Part shown: positions 18,601 to 24,644 of the stretch, one piece after another
How the letters are laid out: the number at the start of each line of letters is the position of its first letter
Position numbering within the stretch: the stretch's first letter is position 1
Assembly: GCA_011800805.1 (NCBI GenBank)
Contig: MPNW01000375.1
Coordinates: 1 to 24,644 of the forward strand
DNA: 24,644 bases
Direction of reading: 5' to 3'
Source: Hirudo medicinalis
Lineage: Eukaryota; Annelida; Clitellata; Hirudinida; Hirudinidae
The notes under the pieces: generated by a model
Database searches by the model: none
Seen by the model: the letters and a program-made list of their open reading frames with translations, nothing else
What the model was told of the DNA's origin: nothing
Position numbers and translations under genes: made by a program

Positions 18601-20132
18601 AGGATCCTTAGGCTTCTAAAAATGTTAATAAGATGTCATCCTTGGTCAGCGTTGAAAATTGCGGATTAAGTCATTTTATCAGTCAGTGAATTTTATCAAG
18701 TCATTTTATTTTATCTCAACGAGCTCAGAATTTGGTAATCTCACCAATCTGAGATGTGTTACATGGACATATAATAATTAAGTTGAATAATATTTCGGAG
18801 TAAATGTTTTATTGCATTATTCTGCAATCTTAAAACGATGTAAAATCTCAAATAAATGTCATCATCGTGTGTCATCAACTGCAAACGCTTTCCTTTCTTC
18901 AAGATAGCAAATTACTTACGATTTTCAACAATTTAAATTTAAGACTGCTCAGAGAGAATCTGGTCCAGAAGCAAGAACCAAAGTCGCCGGTTGCTGAGAG
19001 CCCAAGGAGGCTTACCCCAACCCCTCCAAATATTGTACGTCACCTGAATTATACTAAATAATCTTAATATTATCAACAACCCAACCAAAATGTTGGAAAC
19101 TTAAGTTCAAATATCTCAGTTGATAATCTTAAGTGTAAATTGTAGCAAGATTCACAATGTAAATATTAGTTTTCAAATCAACATTTCTGTCAGAACTACA
19201 ACTGCTTGCTTTAAGTGAGAAAAATTACAAAAAGTAAACTTATTTTTCACTCAGCTGCCAATGAATCATTTAAACAACATTATAGAACAAATTACTAAGC
19301 AGCCATAAGCTACAGTTAATAATTGGCATGCATCAGGTCTTCTTAACCAATGTCCTTCTTAGAACAAAGAAGCATTTCAAATGATCAAATTGTTTTCAGG
19401 TCCATGAGAACTCGAGTATGCCTGTTTCCATAATACCAGAGGAAGAGAAGAAGAGAGTGAACGAACTCATGAGGAGGCATGCTCGACTGAGGATGTACGG
19501 AGTCATATCTGCGGTCCACAATTTCTTTGCATACATGGATGAAGCCAACAGTGCACAAAAAGTATTGTTATTCCTTGTTTTGACTTCTAAAATCACTGCT
19601 GTTATAATAAACAGTAGCAATTGTTGGCACAAGTTGCAGTCTTAATTAATCATGAATATTTTTATTAAAATATCGAAGCTGAATTACTTCAGCAATAATG
19701 TGAGCATTTTGGTATCAGCATTGGAGAATTTGTCAAAAGTAATAATGTGCCAAAGCATGGAAAGGGCATTGAAAGAGTGTATTGTCAATAACAATGGGGC
19801 AAGCATATATTATTATATATTATATAATTAATTATAATTATTATTATTCAGTTTCATAATAATAAATGATTAGAAACCTTGGAGGTGCTACAAAATAAAA
19901 CAATTGAGAAAAAACAGAATGTTATTTAAGAGAAGATAACAAAAATAAGGATTTCTAGTTATATTTAGACAAGGATTCATTAACCACTTAAATAAAAAAT
20001 TACAAAACACTTAAACTTGAGAAGGCATGCTTGGCTAAGGATATATTTACGTTAAAAAAAGTGATGCACTAATGTGAATATTTGCAGGATACTGGACTTC
20101 TAGGAACCTCAAGGACATTTCAACAAGCCTGA
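15255..20132 (+). CDS. TTLL6: Tubulin polyglutamylase, TTLL6/TTLL13 group, 14 exons
   Basis: The ATP-dependent enzyme adds glutamate side chains to tubulin tails, mainly on ciliary and axonal microtubules. Exons: about 15255-15398, 15461-15512, 15578-15621, 15700-15818, 15893-16023, 16291-16447, 16710-16853, 17083-17168, 17385-17610, 17677-17864, 18050-18250, 18908-19034, 19400-19561, 20088-20132 (stop TGA). All junctions are GT-AG and in phase. Family hallmarks: [33 protein letters not shown] (nucleotide-binding), [54 protein letters not shown] (metal-binding Glu and Asn), then the basic microtubule-binding region and EFRLIYPS. The product is about 590-605 residues, shorter than human TTLL6. 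The start is unresolved: the frame entering exon 1 has no ATG, while ATG at 15268 is one base out of frame. Confidence 0.92.
15700..17864 (+). CDS. TTLL6: TTLL exons 4-10: catalytic ligase core
   Basis: Exon 4 uses the acceptor at 15699, which gives [17 protein letters not shown]; the nearer AG at 15707 is out of phase. Exons 5-7 carry [18 protein letters not shown], the P-loop-like [11 protein letters not shown] and [20 protein letters not shown]. Exon 8 has [12 protein letters not shown]. Exon 9 has [17 protein letters not shown] and the [20 protein letters not shown] strand. Exon 10 starts [11 protein letters not shown]. The intron between exons 9 and 10 is only 66 nt with no in-frame stop. 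All residues I know to be essential in the family appear present, so an active enzyme is likely. Confidence 0.93.
16540..16602. repeat. Imperfect inverted repeat in a GC-richer TTLL intron
   Basis: ccctcgcctgac ... tctcatcaggttgagcgaggg: the ends CCCTCGC/GCGAGGG and the inner ATGAGA/TCTCAT pair. The intron 16448-16709 is markedly less AT-rich than its neighbours. It also contains a 19-bp segment resembling one at 21498-21516 in opposite orientation. Confidence 0.5.
18050..20132 (+). CDS. TTLL6: TTLL exons 11-14: microtubule-binding and C-terminal tail
   Basis: Exon 11 encodes a charged helix ([20 protein letters not shown]), then [19 protein letters not shown], conserved in TTLL6/13. Exon 12 (acceptor TAG at 18907, phase 2) gives [17 protein letters not shown]. 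Exon 13 gives [20 protein letters not shown]. The short last exon gives [14 protein letters not shown] and TGA. Support weakens from exon 12 on, because tails diverge in this family; phases and codon quality still agree. Confidence 0.78.
18251..18907. other. TTLL intron, nothing recognised
   Basis: 657 nt of AT-rich sequence without repeats or conserved features visible to me. Confidence 0.6.
19035..19399. other. TTLL intron, nothing recognised
   Basis: 365 nt, AT-rich, begins with the strong donor GTACGT and ends in TTGTTTTCAG. Confidence 0.6.
19562..20087. other. Last TTLL intron with A/T-only stretch
   Basis: 526 nt. It contains atattattatatattatata-type sequence at about 19805-19850. 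A less AT-rich segment at about 19705-19800 lacks a splice-compatible exon. Confidence 0.6.
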
Positions 20133-20143
20133 TTGATAGAACC

Positions 20144-20149
20144 ATTTTA
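20144..20149 (-). terminator. Candidate SMIM8 polyadenylation signal
   Basis: Read on the minus strand, AATAAA lies about 62 bases past the SMIM8 stop codon. It is only 12 bases from the TTLL stop on the other strand, so the SMIM8 3' end probably reaches the TTLL terminal exon. Confidence 0.6.
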
Positions 20150-20210
20150 TTGCCAAAACCTATACAAAAGAACACCAGCCCACATGAATCCATCTTAGTA
20201 ATTCAAGATG

Positions 20211-20540
20211 TCAATCCCATCTCGAAGTCCTCTCCATCTTTTCCAGTTCTCCCTTCTCCGTGAGAGCCATGTAGGTGTCCTTTTTATGTTGCCCTGTTGC
20301 CCGCCAATAAATTATGTATCCTACACAGGAGCTAAAAGCCAGAATACCGGCGATCATGACTGCTTTGTTCTGAAAAGAAAATTGAACCGATGAGAATCTC
20401 ACCCCTTAAGGCAACTGGTAATACAAATTGCTAACCGGTTTGACAAAGAGTTCAAAGTTCAGGGCTCTGAATAATGATGTCGAGGTAGCATGGTTTGGTT
20501 TTGGTGCACCAGCACTCGATTCAACGTTCTTATCGGCCAT
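20211..20540 (-). CDS. SMIM8: Small integral membrane protein 8 (SMIM8), two exons
   Basis: Minus-strand exons 20540-20436 (35 codons) and 20369-20211 (52 codons and TGA) are joined at phase 0 across a 66-nt intron with donor CCG|GTTAGC and acceptor TTTTCTTTTCAG. The 87-residue product starts MADKNVESSAGAP, continues SLFRALNFELFVKP then NKAVMIAGILAFSSCVGYII (one membrane segment), and ends KMERTSRWD. Human SMIM8 (97 residues) has TLFRAVNPELFIKPNKPVM, a membrane segment, HAT..NKKDLY and ends RKTSKWD. Function is unknown in the family. An alternative ATG inside the intron (20402) gives a shorter frame but lacks the conserved FRALN segment. Confidence 0.93.
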
Positions 20541-22476
20541 GTCTTTTCTAAAGGGAAGCGTAACTCAACATCTGCGCGAAGTCATCACCGACCTTGTTGA
20601 CGAAACATTATCGCTCACGCAAAGATACTAGTGTGCATCAATTGAATTATAATATCCAACATATTCATTAATTACAATATAAATTGTTGTATTCATTAAA
20701 ACTACAAATTTTCTGCAGTGGCCCTTGTTGGATCAAATGATTCATCTATTGAGAGACAGCCAATCACATTCGTTGTGAGATGAAAATTTTGTGCCAATTT
20801 CAATATTTCTTCTACGATAAATTTCGAGGCTCTTATAAGAATTCTACTTGAGAGAATATTGAGGGATGTGATCTACCATTTAGATTTGATGTTATTACTG
20901 CATGCAATATTGCCTAATGTTAGCTGTTGACTCTGATATCAAAACTGAATTACTGAGTGTGGGTTAAGTTATGAGCCATCTAAATCATATTTCAAATGAT
21001 CGTTCTAAATTAACCAGTTGCAAAGTCGAAATCGTTGGATTGGTTCATTTATTTGTGTAAAAAAAAATCCTATTGCGATTGTGCTGGTTAAATTGTTTTA
21101 TATTAATATTACTTGATATATAACTATCATCTGTAGACATCTTAAATGCCTTTGTCGAGTCACCTGAATTCAAGTTTATCAACTGATGTCTTTTCAACAT
21201 TTTTATATTCTTCCATTTTAAACAAGAACTTCATCTAGATGGGATTAAAACTTTGGAATTCTGATTCAGCCAAGCACTTTAAAGAGTTTATCCGTAATCC
21301 GAATATTAATACGAAATAAATAAAATTGAGAAACAAGGGCTGGTTAGTAAGTCGCTCATCTGTTACTTTAACATTTCTAATCAATAGTCATACAAAATAT
21401 TTCACCAAAAAACATAAAAGCAGAATTAGTGAAAATGTCCCTAGGTTACAATCATCCGAGCTGGAAGGGCATTTCAGCTTTCTTTTACCAGTTGAGTTGT
21501 CCCCCAAATTACGTCCCTGCATCCTAGTATGTGTTGCACGTAAGATAACTTAGGATAACTTAGGAAGCAATTTGCTTCTTTGCACCTAGATTACAATTGG
21601 GGCATCAACACAACATCTGACATCACCATCTTGGATTTTTTTTTTAAATTGGGCACAGTTGTTAACCTAGATGAGTTAAGTTAAAAATTTCAAATTTCGT
21701 TGAACTTTGACCGAATGCCAACAACTGACGATGGTTAAGAGGCTATAAGTTTGCTTCTGGAGCACATAGAAGGTCCATATTTCTGATTCCGATCGGCCAA
21801 AAGATCTAAAATTTTAAAATCTTAACTTGCTCATCTTGGCTAACATTTATGCCCAATTTCATCAAAATCCAAGATGGCGATATCATATGTGATGATTTGA
21901 GCTTTTAAAGTGCAATGTGACGTAACTTTTTAAAACCCCTAGAGATCGCTAATTCGTATCCCCCAAGGTTTGTGACGTCATCTGTTTCCACCACGGCTGT
22001 GGAAGGCCCCTAAGGAATGAAGAATGCCTTCTGTGAGATAAAGCTTGTTTGATGAGATCACAAGCTGTTTAATAAATCTGTTTGATATTGGATTATATGC
22101 GGCGTGGATAAAAAGATTTTAAGAAGATATTAGTTGACTGTTTTATTCATTTAAATTTATCAGATTTTCGCGGTTCCGATGTTCAAACCGAGATACAAAG
22201 TTGTGTCGACTCCATCGCAAAGTCATTTCTAGAGTTAAAGTTTGGCTTCTAATCTGCGGCAGCAGAGGATTGAAAGAAAGGAAGTAGAGACAAAGGAAGC
22301 ATTACATTACATTGCACATTACTGGCATAAAACAAAAGAATCTGTTTGAAAAATCATTGAGAAGCAACTTTGTTGTGGTTACGCCACTCTATTTGTGTTA
22401 ATAGTCATATGTTTTAATCAGATTTGAAAAGCAAGCTCTTGGTTTATTCTTTATAAGTGAACTTCTCGATCAGGGA
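20541..22476. other. Intergenic region between divergent SMIM8 and M12B genes
   Basis: About 1.9 kb. It should hold both promoters, but none could be assigned. It contains a palindrome gaagcaatttgcttc at about 21564, a doubled gataacttag, and a foldback pair of repeats (21613-21893). No coding segment was seen; the ORF at 21326-21553 has no domain and lies in repeat-like sequence. Confidence 0.6.
21613..21893. repeat. Foldback (inverted) repeat, arms about 80-90 bp
   Basis: The left arm (about 21613-21700) reads catcttggatttttttttt aaattgggca ... gttaacctagatgag ttaag. The reverse complement of about 21803-21893 reads catcttggattttgatgaaattgggca ... gttagccaagatgagcaagttaag. The arms are diverged but collinear, with roughly 100 bp between them. 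They could be two inverted insertions of one repeat or one foldback/MITE-like element. No terminal target duplication was established. Confidence 0.75.
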
Positions 22477-24473
22477 ATGACTACATTGGCCGAACTACCT
22501 CAGATGAAAATGGTAACTGAAATGCACCGTAAAAGCTTTCTAATGATATAACAGAATTAATCTTTTAGTTGTGGTATTATTAATATTATACAAATAATAG
22601 TACTTTATTACCAAAAGTATCAATAGTCTAACGCATTTAACAAGTTGTATTTTCAGAATTTCAAAGCTATTCAATTGCTGCTCATGATTATTTGTGTCCA
22701 CCAATCAACTCCATCTCAAGTGGAAGAAGGTAAAGGTTTATCTTTTAGTTATTATTGAATTATTTATTAATACATCTTAATATGATACTACTATTACTAA
22801 TAGTAATTGTTCAAAGTGATTGCAGTAAGCACGATATGGACCTATCATGACAAGAAGAACAACAATACTTTGTTACCGGATTCCATCCAAGTCGATTTTA
22901 ATATGGAAAGCGACAAAATATCCATGAATCTAATTAAGCAAACGATGGGGTCAATCAAACCACCCTTAATAATGACTCAATTTCAAGGTCAAAGGTCGGT
23001 TTGGAAGCCTCCCGAAGTTAGTAGACTTACTTATATCAATGTATCTTAGTTATTCAAATTGTAATTTGATCTGAATCTAGAAATTTCATTCTAAATTAAA
23101 TTGTGATTTATTTTTAAGTTGAAAGGATTTTTATTACAAATATTTACATTTAGATAGTTTTTTGAAATTTGATTCCAGGTATATTTAAGATATTTAAGAT
23201 TCAATTAAAACTTATACTTGAATTTTTATTTTCCAAGTTCTTGGGTACATACACAGACCCATCCCTCGATGCTTCTGCAACTGTGGCCACCAAGAAAATT
23301 GAAGGATTTGAAGAAATTCTTTACGTGAGTCATCAGCAATTATTGATGATCATGATGATGATGATATTATGAAATCTCATAGACATATTTTTAGATTTTT
23401 TATTTTTAGACATATGCTTCCAATAAATTCTCCATTTCTAATCAATTTCCGCAGTGAATGCTTAAATCAACGGGAACATCAAAATATGAATTCTCGTCAC
23501 AGCATTCTGGTAGCCAAGTAATTATTAATAAATTATGCAACATCGTTTTAGAGGATCACATTTATTCACGGCAAGAAATCATTCCTCTTGGAACCAGTTG
23601 GTGTTGATTCCTCAACAACTGAAAAGGACTACAAGGCCGACAATGTTGAGAATAAAAACATAACCCTCTTTAACATTGATGGACGACTTCATTTACTCGT
23701 TGAAACTCCAACAACGTCAAATCGGAGTGTTCCCTTGGATAATGATGGTTACCATTACATTTGAAATTATGTTAACTAATAATAATAACTGTGCTGATAA
23801 CATTACCGATATCAAATATGTCGCATGATATTGCTTGCAATGTAGCAAGCAATACAAAGGCAGTTAACAAATATTTTTAATTTCTATTTTGCCGACATTT
23901 TGAGTGCCCCACTTATCCGATTTATTTGGGAATGCACTACAATCTCAAGACCATTGGCGACTGGCGGTGCAAGCTGGGTTGCGAAAGCAACTGTTGCCCT
24001 TATCGTTGCGTGTAGAAACGACCCATTAATCTAACCTGCATTGATCTAGCCTTTGTAAATATTTATGATTATAATTCAGGCAAGACTTTAATTTATTAGC
24101 TAACAATTTAGTTTGCATGAAAGTTACCTTTGGTGATGAAATAATTCAGATCACGTGAGAAGAAGAGAAAGAGCAGTGAGAAAGAGATCGATTCAAAGAC
24201 CGGCAGAGAAAAGACTGATGACAGTCGAATTATTCACAATCATTGATTACGCAACCTTCAACAAGTGAGCTGTCTTGTCTTGTGAGAAACGGATGTTTTA
24301 TTACAAATTCGATATTCGGCAATAATAAATAATAATAGCAGACAATGTTTTGATCCTAAGTCAAAAGTTATATTTCAAGATTCTTCATGGAAAGCAAAGC
24401 CTTGTCGGACAAGGAAAAGACAGAAGATGCGAGGATGACCATCGTATACATCTTCACCCACATCATGGAGGGA
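22477..24473 (+). CDS. Secreted M12B (reprolysin/ADAM-like) metalloprotease, 5' part
   Basis: Exons: 22477 (or 22504)-22512, 22657-22729, 22826-23016, 23238-23324, 23552-23747, 24150-24264, 24380-24473, all GT-AG and in phase. A signal peptide (KMNFKAIQLLLMIICVHQS) is followed by a propeptide with FIHGKKSFLLEPVGVD, typical of M12B prodomains. A strongly basic segment (VRRRERAVRKRS) then fits furin-type processing. The catalytic domain begins KRLMTVELFTIIDYATFNKF and continues ARMTIVYIFTHIMEGV, the first strand and helix of reprolysins. The zinc-binding HExxH would lie beyond the window. ATG codons at 22477 and 22504 are in frame; the second places the hydrophobic stretch at the N-terminus. 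The family includes ADAM, ADAMTS and arthropod salivary or venom enzymes; which one cannot be told here. Confidence 0.85.
23748..24149. other. M12B intron with two short hairpins
   Basis: 402 nt. It holds a perfect 10-bp inverted repeat with a 6-base loop (23829-23854, TATTGCTTGC/GCAAGCAATA). It also has a GC-richer stretch at about 23905-24020 containing GTTGC-GAAA-GCAAC (23978-23991). No coding segment. Confidence 0.6.
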
Positions 24474-24505
24474 GTACGTGCTTAATCAAGTTTAATTTCT
24501 CATAA

Positions 24506-24576
24506 TTGGCATTTATTATTATTGTTATTATTATTATTATTATTATTTTATTATTATTATTATTATTATTATTTTA

Positions 24577-24643
<67 letters not shown>

Positions 24644-24644
24644 G
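24506..24644. repeat. (TTA)n microsatellite running off the window
   Basis: An almost pure TTA/ATT run with a few interruptions (gtt, ttttatta) continues to the last base, inside an intron of the M12B gene. The true length is unknown. Confidence 0.95.

Overview
The window is nuclear DNA of an invertebrate animal. It is AT-rich, has split genes with GT-AG introns, is full of tandem repeats, and uses the standard code. All four genes are ordinary animal genes. Phylum cannot be fixed from the sequence. Gene structures below were built by reading exons, checking splice dinucleotides and matching reading phase across every intron.

Layout: (1) 1-14760, plus strand: the 3' two thirds of an agrin gene. 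There are 22 exons (about 1,166 codons) from a Kazal module to the natural stop. The order is Kazal, Kazal, a lustrin-like cysteine-rich exon, the agrin CC-motif, two laminin-EGF modules, Kazal, an EB-like module, LamG1, EGF, EGF, LamG2, EGF, LamG3. The 5' end lies outside the window. Its introns hold most of the repeats: several short-unit tandem arrays, a 14-copy 40-bp minisatellite, a tRNA-derived SINE candidate and a decayed LINE reverse transcriptase. (2) About 15255-20132, plus strand: a tubulin polyglutamylase of the TTLL6/TTLL13 group in 14 exons. (3) 20211-20540, minus strand: a two-exon SMIM8, tail to tail with the TTLL gene and only 78 bases from its stop. (4) 22477-24644, plus strand: the 5' part of a secreted M12B (reprolysin/ADAM-like) metalloprotease. 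It has a signal peptide, propeptide, polybasic cleavage region and the start of the catalytic domain, and it runs off the window.

The genes are not a functional unit. Agrin is an extracellular-matrix proteoglycan, TTLL6/13 modifies tubulin (mostly in cilia), SMIM8 is a small membrane protein of unknown role, and the metalloprotease is secreted. I found no new multi-gene system. The points most worth checking are a one-base reading-frame break in agrin LamG2, lineage-specific agrin architecture (EB and lustrin-like modules, no SEA seen), a symmetric 30-nt micro-exon, an intron with tandem acceptors at the position of the vertebrate agrin z-site, a stop-free 66-nt intron in the TTLL catalytic core, and a foldback repeat upstream of the metalloprotease.
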